Assembly: GCA_023375785.1 (NCBI GenBank)
Contig: SZWC01023161.1
Coordinates: 1 to 40,907 of the forward strand
From: Penium margaritaceum
Taxonomy: Eukaryota; Streptophyta; Zygnematophyceae; Desmidiales; Peniaceae
DNA length: 40,907 nucleotides
Reading direction: 5' to 3'
Within the stretch, counting starts at the first letter, position 1; each line of letters opens with the position of its first letter. Under the pieces are notes generated by a model. The model saw only the letters and a program-made list of their open reading frames with translations, did no database searches and was not told where the DNA came from. Shown here in pieces: positions 24,167 to 35,689 of the stretch. The translations under genes were made by a program, and so were the position numbers.

Positions 24167-25959
24167 GTTTGCACCACTCCGCAACCAGTTTGCACTACTC
24201 TGCAACCAGTTCGCACCACTACGCAGCCAGTTTGCACCACTCCGCAACCAGTTTGCACTACTCTGCAACCAGTTCGCACCACTACGCAGCCAGTTTGCAC
24301 CACTCCGCAACCAGTTTGCACTACTCTGCAACCAGTTCGCACCACTACGCAGCCAGTTTGCACCACTCCGCAACCAGTTTGCACTACTCTGCAACCAGTT
24401 CGCACCACTACGCAGCCAGTTTGCACCACTCCGCAACCAGTTTGCACTACTCTGCAACCAGTTCGCACCACTACGCAGCCAGTTTGCACCACTCCGCAAC
24501 CAGTTTGCACTACTCTGCAACCAGTTCGCACCACTACGCAGCCAGTTTGCACCACTCCGCAACCAGTTTGCACTACTCTGCAACCAGTTCGCACCACTAC
24601 GCAGCCAGTTTGCACCACTCCGCAACCAGTTTGCACTACTCTGCAACCAGTTCGCACCACTACGCAGCCAGTTTGCACCACTCCGCAACCAGTTTGCACT
24701 ACTCTGCAACCAGTTCGCACCACTACGCAGCCAGTTTGCACCACTCCGCAACCAGTTTGCACTACTCTGCAACCAGTTCGCACCACTACGCAGCCAGTTT
24801 GCACCACTCCGCAACCAGTTTGCACTACTCTGCAACCAGTTCGCACCACTACGCAGCCAGTTTGCACCACTCCGCAACCAGTTTGCACTACTCTGCAACC
24901 AGTTCGCACCACTACGCAGCCAGTTTGCACCACTCCGCAACCAGTTTGCACTACTCTGCAACCAGTTCGCACCACTACGCAGCCAGTTTGCACCACTCCG
25001 CAACCAGTTTGCACTACTCTGCAACCAGTTCGCACCACTACGCAGCCAGTTTGCACCACTCCGCAACCAGTTTGCACTACTCTGCAACCAGTTCGCACCA
25101 CTACGCAGCCAGTTTGCACCACTCCGCAACCAGTTTGCACTACTCTGCAACCAGTTCGCACCACTACGCAGCCAGTTTGCACCACTCCGCAACCAGTTTG
25201 CACTACTCTGCAACCAGTTCGCACCACTACGCAGCCAGTTTGCACCACTCCGCAACCAGTTTGCACTACTCTGCAACCAGTTCGCACCACTACGCAGCCA
25301 GTTTGCACCACTCCGCAACCAGTTTGCACTACTCTGCAACCAGTTCGCACCACTACGCAGCCAGTTTGCACCACTCCGCAACCAGTTTGCACTACTCTGC
25401 AACCAGTTCGCACCACTACGCAGCCAGTTTGCACCACTCCGCAACCAGTTTGCACTACTCTGCAACCAGTTCGCACCACTACGCAGCCAGTTTGCACCAC
25501 TCCGCAACCAGTTTGCACTACTCTGCAACCAGTTCGCACCACTACGCAGCCAGTTTGCACCACTCCGCAACCAGTTTGCACTACTCTGCAACCAGTTCGC
25601 ACCACTACGCAGCCAGTTTGCACCACTCCGCAACCAGTTTGCACTACTCTGCAACCAGTTCGCACCACTACGCAGCCAGTTTGCACCACTCCGCAACCAG
25701 TTTGCACTACTCTGCAACCAGTTCGCACCACTACGCAGCCAGTTTGCACCACTCCGCAACCAGTTTGCACTACTCTGCAACCAGTTCGCACCACTACGCA
25801 GCCAGTTTGCACCACTCCGCAACCAGTTTGCACTACTCTGCAACCAGTTCGCACCACTACGCAGCCAGTTTGCACCACTCCGCAACCAGTTTGCACTACT
25901 CTGCAACCAGTTCGCACCACTACGCAGCCAGTTTGCACCACTCCGCAACCAGTTTGCAC
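24167..25959 (+). repeat. Higher-order array, 63-bp period (3 monomers), about 28.5 copies
   Basis: TACGCAGCCAG recurs from 24220 to 25921 every 63 bp. The three monomers carry TTTGCACTACTCTGC, TTCGCACCACTACGC and TTTGCACCACTCCGC. Copies appear identical. Confidence 0.96.
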
Positions 25960-27207
25960 CACTCTGCAACCAGTTCGCACCACTCCACAACCAGTTTGCA
26001 CCACTCCGCAACCAGGCCGCACCACTCCGTAACCAGTTTGCACCACTCTGCAACAAGTGCGCACCACTCCACAACCAGTTTGCCCTACTCCGCAACCAGT
26101 TCGTACCACTCCGTAACCAGTTCACACCACTCCTCAACCAGTTCTCACCACTCCGCAACCCATTCGCACCAATCCACAACCAGTTCGCACCACTCCTCAG
26201 CCAGTTCGCATCACTCCGCAACCAGTTTGCACCACTCCGTAACCAATTTGCACCATTCCGCAACCATTTCGCACCTCTCTGCAAACGGTTTGCACCACTC
26301 CGCGACCAGTTCGCACCACTCTGCAACCTATTCGTACCACTCCGCGACCAGTTCGCACAACTCTGCAACCAGTTCGCACCACTCCTCAACCAGTTCGCAC
26401 CACTCCGCAACCAGTTCGCACCACTCCGCAACTAGTTTGCACCACTCCGCAACCAGTTCGCACCACTCTGCAACCAGTTCGCACCACTCCGCAACCAGTT
26501 TGCACCACTCCGCAACCAGTTTGCACCACTCCGCAACCAGTTCCAACGACTCCGAAACCAGTTCGCACCACACCGCAACCAGCTCGCACAACTCCACAAC
26601 CAGTTCTTACCAATCCACAACCAGTTTGCACCACTCCGCAACCAGTTCACACCACTCCGAAACCTGTTTGCACCACATTGCAACCGGTTCGCATCACTCC
26701 GCAACCAGTCGGCACCACTCCGCAACCAGTTCGCACCACTTCGCGAACAATTCGCACCACTCCGCAACCAGTTCGCACCACTTTGCAACCAGTCCGCAGC
26801 ACTCCACAACCAGTTCGCAGCACTCCGCATCCAGCTCAGACAACTCGGCAACACATTCGCACCACTCCGCAGCCAGTTTGCACCACTCCGAAACCAGTTC
26901 GCACCACTCCGCAACCAGTTCGCACCACTCCTCAACCAGTTCTCACCACTCCGCACCCCATTCGCACCACTCCACGACCAGTTCGCACCACTCCTCAACC
27001 AGTTCGCACCACTCCGCAACCAGTTTGCACCACTCCGCAACCAGTTCGCACCACTCCGCAACCAGTTTGCACCACTCTGCAACCAGTTCGCACCACTCCG
27101 CTACCAGTTCCCACCACTCCGCAACCAGTTTGCACCACTCCGCAACCAGTTCCTACCACTCCGCAACCAGTTTGCACCATTCCGCAACCAGTTCGCACCA
27201 CTCTGCA
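25960..27207 (+). repeat. Diverged 21-bp satellite monomers
   Basis: This holds one full copy of the 18-monomer block, from GAAACC at 26554 to CTCAACC at 26931. The stretch from about 26030 to 26210 recurs at about 40437-40620. The array is interrupted at 27208 by a transposon. Confidence 0.93.
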
Positions 27208-27534
27208 TAAGGCTGCACACCAAATCCTAGGATTCGTGAATAAGATTCGTGAACCCGGATAAAGATTCGGATTCGGGGATCCAAATCCTTCATGAGGATT
27301 CGATTTGGGATTCGGAGATCCTTTTCCCTATTGTTTCAACATGGAAACAGGGATTTATGTGACATATTAGATGATTTTTACCTGCCATCACCCATAGGAT
27401 TCGGAAAAGATTCGTGAATCTTACGGATTCGCGAATCCAGATTCGGATTCGTGAATCAAAGGCAGACCTGGATTCGGATTCGTGAATCCGAATCCAATCT
27501 GGGATCCGGGAATCTTACCCGGTGTGCACCCTTA
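27208..27534. mobile_element. Non-autonomous hAT-like miniature element (MITE), 327 bp
   Basis: The element has 14-bp inverted ends: TAAGGCTGCACACC on the left and GGTGTGCACCCTTA on the right, with one mismatch. It is flanked by an 8-bp direct repeat ACTCTGCA at 27200-27207 and 27535-27542. Taking out the element and one flank restores an uninterrupted 21-bp monomer, so the insertion boundaries are exact. An 8-bp target duplication and ends starting TA(A/G)GGGTG are typical of the hAT superfamily. The interior has no coding capacity. It is built from GGATTCG and CGTGAATCC words in both orientations, including the perfect palindrome GGATTCGCGAATCC at 27425-27438, so it could fold back. It would have to be moved by a transposase encoded elsewhere. 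Confidence 0.85.
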
Positions 27535-29094
27535 ACTCTGCAACCAGTTCGCACCACTCCGGAACCAGTTTGTACCACTCCGCAACCAGTTTGCACCACT
27601 CCGCAACCAGTTCGCACCACTCTGCAATCAGTCTGCACCAGTCCGCAACCAGTTCGCACCACTCTGCAACCAATTCCCACCACTCCGCAACCAGTTCGCA
27701 CCACTCCGCAACTAGTTTGCAACACTCCGCAACCAGTTCGCACCACTCTGCTACCAGTTCGCACCACACCGCAACTAGCTCGCACCATTCGGCAACCAGT
27801 TCGCACCACTCCGCAACCAGTTCGCACCACTCCGCAACAAGTTCACACCACTCCAAAACCAGTTTGCACCACTGCGTAACCGGTTCGCATCTGTCCGCAA
27901 TCAGTTTGCACCACTCCGCAGCCAGTTCGCACCACTCTGCAAACAATTTCGCACCACTCCGAAACCAGTTCGCACCACTCCGCAACCAAATCGCAGCACT
28001 CCGCAACCAGTTCCCACCACCCCACAACCAGTTCGCACCACTCCGCAACCAGTTTGCGCCACTCCGTAACCAGTTCGCACCACTCTGCAACCAGTTTGCA
28101 CCACTCCGCAACCAGTTCGCACCACTCAGCAACCAGTTCGCCTCGCTCCGCAGCCAGTTCGTGCCTCTCGGCGACCAGTTTGCACCACTCCGCAACTAGT
28201 TCGCACCACCCCGAAACCCGTTTGCACCACTCCGCAGCCAGTTTGCACCACTCCGCAATCAGTTCGCACCACTACACAGCCAGTTTGCACCACTCCGCAA
28301 CCAGTTTGCACACCTCCGCAACCAGTTCGCACCACTCCGCAACCTGTTCGTACCACTCCGCGACCAGTTCGCACAACTCTGCAACCAGTTCGCACCACTC
28401 CGCAACCAGTTCGCACCCCTCTGCAACCGGTTTGCACCACTCCGCAACCAGTTCGCACCACTCCGCAACCAGTTTGCACCACTCCGCAGCCAGTTTGCAC
28501 CACTCCGCAACCAGTTCCCACCACTCCGAAACCAGTTTGCACCACACCGCAACCAGCTCGCACAACTCCGTAACCAGTTCGCACCAATCCACAACCAGTT
28601 TGCACCACTCCTCAACCAGTTCACACCACTCCGAAACCAGTTTGCACCACATTGCAACCGATTCGCATCACTCCACAACCAGTCGGCACCACTCCGCAAC
28701 CAGTTCGCACCACTTCGCGAACAATTCTCACCACTCCGCAAGCAGTTTGCACCACTCGGCAACCAGTCCGCATAACTCCGCAACCAGTTCGCAGCACTCC
28801 GCAACCAGCTCGGACAACTCGGCAACAAATTCGCACCACTCCACAACCAGTTCGCACCACTCCAAAATCAGTTCGCACCACTCCGCAACCAGTTCGCACC
28901 TCTCCTCAACCAGTTCTCACCACTCCGCACCCCATTCGCACCACTCCACGACCAGTTCGCACCACTCCTCAACCAGTTCGCACCACTCCGCAACCAGGTC
29001 GCACCACTCCGCAACCAGTTCGCACGACTCCGCAACCAGTTCGCACCACTCTGCGACCAGTTCGCACCACTCTGCAATTAGTTCGCACCACTCT
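27535..29094 (+). repeat. Diverged 21-bp satellite monomers
   Basis: The satellite resumes in register after the miniature element. It contains another complete 18-monomer block, with GAAACC at 28528 and CTCAACC at 28905. The stretch from about 27850 to 28030 resembles about 23690-23860. Confidence 0.93.
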
Positions 29095-30184
29095 GCAACC
29101 AGTTTGCACCACTCCGCAACCGGTTCGCACCACTCGGCAACCAGTTTGTACCACTCCGCAACCAGTTCGCACCACTTCGCAACCAGTTTGCACCACTCCG
29201 CAACCGGTTCGCACCACTCGGCAACCAGTTTGTACCACTCCGCAACCAGTTCGCACCACTTCGCAACCAGTTTGCACCACTCCGCAACCGGTTCGCACCA
29301 CTCGGCAACCAGTTTGTACCACTCCGCAACCAGTTCGCACCACTTCGCAACCAGTTTGCACCACTCCGCAACCGGTTCGCACCACTCGGCAACCAGTTTG
29401 TACCACTCCGCAACCAGTTCGCACCACTTCGCAACCAGTTTGCACCACTCCGCAACCGGTTCGCACCACTCGGCAACCAGTTTGTACCACTCCGCAACCA
29501 GTTCGCACCACTTCGCAACCAGTTTGCACCACTCCGCAACCGGTTCGCACCACTCGGCAACCAGTTTGTACCACTCCGCAACCAGTTCGCACCACTTCGC
29601 AACCAGTTTGCACCACTCCGCAACCGGTTCGCACCACTCGGCAACCAGTTTGTACCACTCCGCAACCAGTTCGCACCACTTCGCAACCAGTTTGCACCAC
29701 TCCGCAACCGGTTCGCACCACTCGGCAACCAGTTTGTACCACTCCGCAACCAGTTCGCACCACTTCGCAACCAGTTTGCACCACTCCGCAACCGGTTCGC
29801 ACCACTCGGCAACCAGTTTGTACCACTCCGCAACCAGTTCGCACCACTTCGCAACCAGTTTGCACCACTCCGCAACCGGTTCGCACCACTCGGCAACCAG
29901 TTTGTACCACTCCGCAACCAGTTCGCACCACTTCGCAACCAGTTTGCACCACTCCGCAACCGGTTCGCACCACTCGGCAACCAGTTTGTACCACTCCGCA
30001 ACCAGTTCGCACCACTTCGCAACCAGTTTGCACCACTCCGCAACCGGTTCGCACCACTCGGCAACCAGTTTGTACCACTCCGCAACCAGTTCGCACCACT
30101 TCGCAACCAGTTTGCACCACTCCGCAACCGGTTCGCACCACTCGGCAACCAGTTTGTACCACTCCGCAACCAGTTCGCACCACT
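29095..30184 (+). repeat. Higher-order array, 84-bp period (4 monomers), about 13 copies
   Basis: CAACCGGTTCGC recurs from 29117 to 30125 every 84 bp. Each repeat contains ACTCGGCAACC, TTTGTACCACTCC and ACTTCGCAACC monomers. Copies appear identical. Confidence 0.95.
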
Positions 30185-30529
30185 CGGCAACCAGTTCGTA
30201 CCACTCGGCAACCAGTTTGCACCACTCCGCAACCAGTTTGCACCACTCCGCAACCAGTTCGCACTACTCCGCTACCAGTTTGCACCACTCCGCAACCAGT
30301 TTGCGCCACTCCGCAACCAGTTGCTACCACTCCGCAACCAGTTGCACCAGTCCGCAACCAGTTCTCACCACTCCGCAACAAGTTCGCACCACTCCGGAAC
30401 CAGTTCCCACCTCTCCGCAACCAGTTCGCACCACTCCGCAACCAGTTCGCACCACCCCGCAACCAGTTCGCACCACTCCGCAACCAGTTTGCACCACTCC
30501 AAAACCAGTTCGCACCACATCGCAACCAG
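30185..30529 (+). repeat. Diverged 21-bp satellite monomers
   Basis: This is about 345 bp of diverged monomers ending in CGCAACCAG at 30529, directly against a transposon end. The missing next bases of that monomer (TTCGCACC) are found at 31936. Confidence 0.93.
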
Positions 30530-31935
30530 TGTTGACCTTGGGCCATCGGACATCGATGCCCATCGATGCTCATCGAGACATCGATGGAGCTGACTTCAGG
30601 GACATCGATGTGACTTCACATGAAACTGCCCAAATTGGCCACCAAAGCTGAGAATGCAGTGGTCATTAACACCAAAGAAAAAAAAAAATAGACACACTTT
30701 CACTGAACACAGTTACAGCCAATGTTTTCCACCTGTTTTCCTGTGCTACTATGTTGTTTTATGTCACTTTAAGCATGCTATGCTTTCTTCCTTGGTCATA
30801 GTCTGCAATTCTGCTTCCCTTTGCACATAACACACCTTCAGACAGCTTGCATTGCATAGCACTGAGCTGTTATTGTACCATTATCAATGAACTGTAGTTT
30901 CTTGCATTGCATTGCACAGCCACCATATTCAATGACCATTAAAAACTCACATTTTTAACTTAGCTTGTACTACATTGCACACAACAGAGAAGGCCAAACA
31001 TTCCAACACTACAATGGAAGGGAGCAGGGAGGGAAAACGAAGACAATGTATTGCTTGGTATTTGAAAACATCGTGGTCAAATTGCAAATAACATGTCATT
31101 CAGTAGTAGGTCCTGCTTCAACGTCTACTTCTTTGTAGCCTGCTTGCGCTTTGCAGCCTTGCTTGCTGCAGCAATTGCTGCTGCTGCGGAGCGTTTGGCT
31201 GCTGCTGCTTTAGCTGTTGCAGTTTTTTCTTTTCCCCTTCCTGCAGCAATACTGGCAGGGCCAACCCTGGATGCTCCACTGGATGCCCCTCTGCGTGTTG
31301 GTGATGCTGCAACATCCATCACATCTGCACCTGATCCTGGTGTTTCACCAGCAACACTGGCAGCTGCATCACCCTCCTGACCCTCCTCTCCTTCCTGTCC
31401 ACCTTCACCCCTTTCTCCTGCTCTCTCATCTCCCTTGTCCGCTGCATTAGCCTCCTTCTCTCCCCCCTCACCTTGCTCACTTTCAGCACCCTCGTCCTGG
31501 TTCTCCTCTCCCTCACCCTGGTCCTCCTCATTGCCCATCCCCTGTTCCCTGAGAGCATTTTTGGCTGCAGGCTTCTCTTGTTCACGGACACATACAGGCC
31601 ATGCATGTGGAAGTCCTGGCATGTCAGCCATGACACGAACTGACGCCATCACTTCAACAACATCATCTTCTACCTCTGCTGCCTCTTCCTCCTCATACTC
31701 GCCCTCCTCGTCATCACTCTCCATATATTCCTCCGGCTCACTGAGAACCCCCTCTTCTTCCACGATGTCACCATCGTCCTCACTTCCATCTGCTTCTCCG
31801 TCCTCTGCCTCTGCTGCTACTTCTGCTTCTGCTGCTGCTGCTGCCGCAAGCCCTCCTGCTGCCTTTCTCCCAATGCGCCCGTACTGCTTCCGCAGTCGCA
31901 CGTTGCACCGTACCAGTAGCTCCAGTGTCTCCACT
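30530..31935 (-). mobile_element. Truncated DNA transposon, TGTTGACC end family
   Basis: This is a non-satellite, AT-richer segment with sharp borders. Joining 30529 to 31936 reconstitutes a perfect 21-bp monomer, so the whole segment is an insertion. The left end, TGTTGACCTTGGGCC, is followed by four CATCGATG motifs within about 90 bp. The first 90 bp are clearly related to the left end of the element at 31965-32380. The middle (about 30650-31120) is AT-rich with an A-run at about 30677-30689, no gene, and could be a 3' untranslated region for the minus-strand gene. The right border cuts into that gene without an inverted end, so the 5' half of the element is missing. No target duplication is evident. 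Confidence 0.6.
31125..31935 (-). pseudogene. 5'-truncated transposase-like gene with acidic low-complexity tail
   Basis: The open frame stays in register upstream to a Met at 32228, but everything before residue about 98 of that frame translates satellite and a second transposon. Only the last 270 residues look native. They begin VETLELLVRCNVRLRKQYG, which resembles the C-terminal LV..N.RL stretch of hAT transposases. This is only a weak resemblance, and the zinc finger, DDE residues and most of the dimerisation domain are absent. Next come a short Ala run, about 60 residues rich in Asp and Glu (from about residue 140 of the full frame), a second Glu/Gly/Gln-rich stretch, and a Lys/Ala-rich end (KAAKRKQATKK) that could be a nuclear localisation signal. 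The stop is at 31125-31127. It could instead be an unrelated transposon-borne nuclear protein. Not expected to make a working product. Confidence 0.45.
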
Positions 31936-31964
31936 TTCGCACCACTCCTCAACCAGTTCGCACC
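31936..31964 (+). repeat. 29-bp islet of 21-bp satellite between two transposons
   Basis: TTCGCACCACTCCTCAACC plus AGTTCGCACC is 1.4 satellite monomers. It continues the monomer broken at 30529. Its last nine bases, GTTCGCACC, recur at 32381-32389 on the other side of the next element. It shows that two separate insertions hit adjacent monomers. Confidence 0.85.
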
Positions 31965-32380
31965 TGTGTTGACCTTGGCCCCTCGAACATTGGTACATCG
32001 ATTTCCACCTCGACACATCGATGTAGCTAGGACCCGCCACATCGATGTGGGTTCGGGGGGCGTTGGCCAATATCCAGCCAACATGGTCTCGAGATCATGG
32101 GTTGCAAACAGATTCAATGTGAGAAAGAATATCACATTGAAACCGTCAGCCATTAAACATTTGATGTCTTCATGTTCCACGTATTTTGGTGACCCTTTTG
32201 GTATATATAAACCAGTATGGGTACTCAAATTTAGTGGTCGCCTGCAAACGGTAGCAATATATTGTGCAGTTAGGTCCCGGTTGCCCTGATATGCCTACAC
32301 CACATTGATGCTACATCTATGTACATCGCAGTACGGATGTGGTTGTAGGGGCCCAACAATGATCATCGAAGTCAACATGG
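31965..32380. mobile_element. 416-bp non-autonomous element with TGTTGAC/GTCAACA ends
   Basis: The segment is flanked by a 9-bp direct repeat GTTCGCACC (31956-31964 and 32381-32389), and removing it restores the satellite register. It has near-terminal inverted repeats TGTTGAC (31967-31973) and GTCAACA (32371-32377). Subterminal CATCGATG-like motifs lie near both ends, including two perfect ACATCGATGT palindromes on the left. The left 90 bp are related to the left end of the element at 30530. A 9-bp duplication would suit a Mutator-like element, but in a tandem repeat its length is not certain. A solo LTR (TG...CA with TATATATAA inside) is an alternative, though no 5-bp duplication fits. No coding sequence of its own is recognised. 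Confidence 0.62.
32202..32210 (+). promoter_or_regulatory. TATA-box-like sequence TATATATAA
   Basis: TATATATAAACC lies inside the 416-bp element, on the plus strand. It is a good match to a plant TATA box. It could serve as a promoter remnant of the element or of an LTR. No downstream gene on this strand is recognised, since the satellite begins 170 bp further on. Confidence 0.35.
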
Positions 32381-32975
32381 GTTCGCACCACTCCTCAACC
32401 AGTTCGCACCACTCCGCAACCAGTTCGCACCACTCTGCAACCGGTTCGCAGCACTCCGCAACCAGTTCGCACCCCTCCGCAACCGGTTCGCACCACTCCG
32501 CAACCAGTTCGCACCACCCCGCAACCAGTTCGCACCACTCCGCAACCAGTTCGCACCACTCTGCAACCAGTTTGCAGCACTTCGCAACCAGTTCGCACCC
32601 CTCCGCAACCGGTTCGCACCACTCCGCAACCAGTTCGCACCACTCCGCAACCAGTTCGCACCACTCCGCAACAAGTTCGCACCACTCCACAACCAGTTCC
32701 CACCACTCTGAAACCAGTTCGCACCACACCAAAACCAGCTCCCACAACTCCGCAACCAGTTCGCACCAATTCGCAACCAGTTCGCACCACTCTGCAACCA
32801 GTTCACACCACTCCGAAACCAGTTTGCACCACTCTGCAACCGGTTCGCATCACTCCGCAACCAGTTGGCACCACTCCGCAACCAGTTTGCACCACTCCGC
32901 AAACAATTTTCACCACTCCCAACCAGTTCGCACCACTCCATAGCCAGTTTGCAGCACTCCGCAACTAGTTTGCAG
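32381..32975 (+). repeat. Diverged 21-bp satellite monomers
   Basis: The satellite resumes here. It contains the first part of the recurrent block, with GAAACCAG at 32710 and CAAACAATTTTCACC at about 32897. The second part of the block is replaced by the 273-bp array that follows. Confidence 0.93.
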
Positions 32976-34976
32976 CACTCCGCAACCAGTTCGTACCACT
33001 CGGCGACCAGTTCGCACCCCTCCGCAACTAGTTCGCACCACTCCGCGACCAGTTCGCACCACTCTACAATCAATTCACACCACTCCGCAACCAGGTCGCA
33101 CCGCTCCTCAACCAGTTGGCACCACTCCGCAACCACTTCGCACCACTCCGCAATCAGTTTGCACCACTCGGCAACCAGTTCGCACAACTCTGCAACCAGT
33201 TCGCACCACTTCGCAACCAGTTCGCACCTCTCCGCAACCAGTTCGCGCCACTCCGCAACCAGTTCGTACCACTCGGCGACCAGTTCGCACCCCTCCGCAA
33301 CTAGTTCGCACCACTCCGCGACCAGTTCGCACCACTCTACAATCAATTCACACCACTCCGCAACCAGGTCGCACCGCTCCTCAACCAGTTGGCACCACTC
33401 CGCAACCACTTCGCACCACTCCGCAATCAGTTTGCACCACTCGGCAACCAGTTCGCACAACTCTGCAACCAGTTCGCACCACTTCGCAACCAGTTCGCAC
33501 CTCTCCGCAACCAGTTCGCGCCACTCCGCAACCAGTTCGTACCACTCGGCGACCAGTTCGCACCCCTCCGCAACTAGTTCGCACCACTCCGCGACCAGTT
33601 CGCACCACTCTACAATCAATTCACACCACTCCGCAACCAGGTCGCACCGCTCCTCAACCAGTTGGCACCACTCCGCAACCACTTCGCACCACTCCGCAAT
33701 CAGTTTGCACCACTCGGCAACCAGTTCGCACAACTCTGCAACCAGTTCGCACCACTTCGCAACCAGTTCGCACCTCTCCGCAACCAGTTCGCGCCACTCC
33801 GCAACCAGTTCGTACCACTCGGCGACCAGTTCGCACCCCTCCGCAACTAGTTCGCACCACTCCGCGACCAGTTCGCACCACTCTACAATCAATTCACACC
33901 ACTCCGCAACCAGGTCGCACCGCTCCTCAACCAGTTGGCACCACTCCGCAACCACTTCGCACCACTCCGCAATCAGTTTGCACCACTCGGCAACCAGTTC
34001 GCACAACTCTGCAACCAGTTCGCACCACTTCGCAACCAGTTCGCACCTCTCCGCAACCAGTTCGCGCCACTCCGCAACCAGTTCGTACCACTCGGCGACC
34101 AGTTCGCACCCCTCCGCAACTAGTTCGCACCACTCCGCGACCAGTTCGCACCACTCTACAATCAATTCACACCACTCCGCAACCAGGTCGCACCGCTCCT
34201 CAACCAGTTGGCACCACTCCGCAACCACTTCGCACCACTCCGCAATCAGTTTGCACCACTCGGCAACCAGTTCGCACAACTCTGCAACCAGTTCGCACCA
34301 CTTCGCAACCAGTTCGCACCTCTCCGCAACCAGTTCGCGCCACTCCGCAACCAGTTCGTACCACTCGGCGACCAGTTCGCACCCCTCCGCAACTAGTTCG
34401 CACCACTCCGCGACCAGTTCGCACCACTCTACAATCAATTCACACCACTCCGCAACCAGGTCGCACCGCTCCTCAACCAGTTGGCACCACTCCGCAACCA
34501 CTTCGCACCACTCCGCAATCAGTTTGCACCACTCGGCAACCAGTTCGCACAACTCTGCAACCAGTTCGCACCACTTCGCAACCAGTTCGCACCTCTCCGC
34601 AACCAGTTCGCGCCACTCCGCAACCAGTTCGTACCACTCGGCGACCAGTTCGCACCCCTCCGCAACTAGTTCGCACCACTCCGCGACCAGTTCGCACCAC
34701 TCTACAATCAATTCACACCACTCCGCAACCAGGTCGCACCGCTCCTCAACCAGTTGGCACCACTCCGCAACCACTTCGCACCACTCCGCAATCAGTTTGC
34801 ACCACTCGGCAACCAGTTCGCACAACTCTGCAACCAGTTCGCACCACTTCGCAACCAGTTCGCACCTCTCCGCAACCAGTTCGCGCCACTCCGCAACCAG
34901 TTCGTACCACTCGGCGACCAGTTCGCACCCCTCCGCAACTAGTTCGCACCACTCCGCGACCAGTTCGCACCACTCT
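32976..34976 (+). repeat. Higher-order array, 273-bp period (13 monomers), about 7.3 copies
   Basis: The repeat is seen from the CAACCAGTTGGCACC marker near 33108, 33381 and so on to 34746, every 273 bp. It is the longest period in the window. Each repeat carries TCTACAATCAATTCACACC and GGTCGCACCGCTCC. Copies appear identical. Confidence 0.95.
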
Positions 34977-35689
34977 GCAACCAGTTTGTACCACTCCGCA
35001 ACCAGTTTGCACCACTCTACAACCAGTTTGCAGCACTTCACAACCAGTTCGCACCCCTCCGCAACCGGTTCGCACCACTCCACAACCAGTTCGCACCAAT
35101 CCGCAACCAGTTCGTACCACTCCGCAACCAGTTTACACCACTCCACAACCAGTTCCCACCACTCTGAAACCAGTTCGCACCACACCGAAACCAGCTCCCA
35201 CAACTCCGCAACCGGTTCGCACCAATCCGCAACCAGTTCGCACCACTCTGCAACCAGTTCACACCACTCCGAAACCAGTTTGCACCACTCTGCAACCGGT
35301 TCGCATCACTCCGCAACCAGTTGGCACCACTCCGCAACCAGTTTGCACCACTCGCAAACAATTTGCACCACTCCGCAACCAGTTCGCACCACTCCACAAC
35401 CAGTTTGCAGCACTCCGCAACTAGTTCGCAGCACTCCGCAACCAGTTCGCACAACTCCACAACAAATTCGCACCACTCAAAAACCAGTTCGCACCACTCC
35501 AAAACCAGTTCGCACTACTCCGCAACCTGTTCGAACCACTCCTCAACCTGTTCTCACCACTCCGCACCCCGTTCCCACCACTCCACGACCAGTTCGCACC
35601 ACTCCTTAACCAGTTCGCACCACTCCGCAACCCGTTTGGACCACTCCGCAACCAGTTCGCACCACTCCGCAGACAGTTTGCACCACTCC
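34977..35689 (+). repeat. Diverged 21-bp satellite monomers
   Basis: This contains the recurrent block from GAAACC at 35166 to CTCAACC at 35542, one base short because of ACTCGCAAACAA near 35350. The stretch 34989-35095 is identical to 40762-40868. Confidence 0.93.

Noticed and set aside
29095..30184. CRISPR array
   Set aside because: The repeats are directly abutting monomers with no unique spacers, no cas genes are present, and the rest of the window looks eukaryotic.
31435..32289. A 284-codon plus-strand frame rich in Ser and Pro
   Set aside because: It is the antisense shadow of the acidic minus-strand tail. Its Ser/Pro bias is what Glu/Asp codons give on the opposite strand.
31965..32380. 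Solo LTR with TG...CA ends and a TATA box
   Set aside because: No matching 5-bp target duplication is found. The 9-bp GTTCGCACC repeat and subterminal palindromes fit a DNA transposon better. I keep it only as an alternative in the feature entry.
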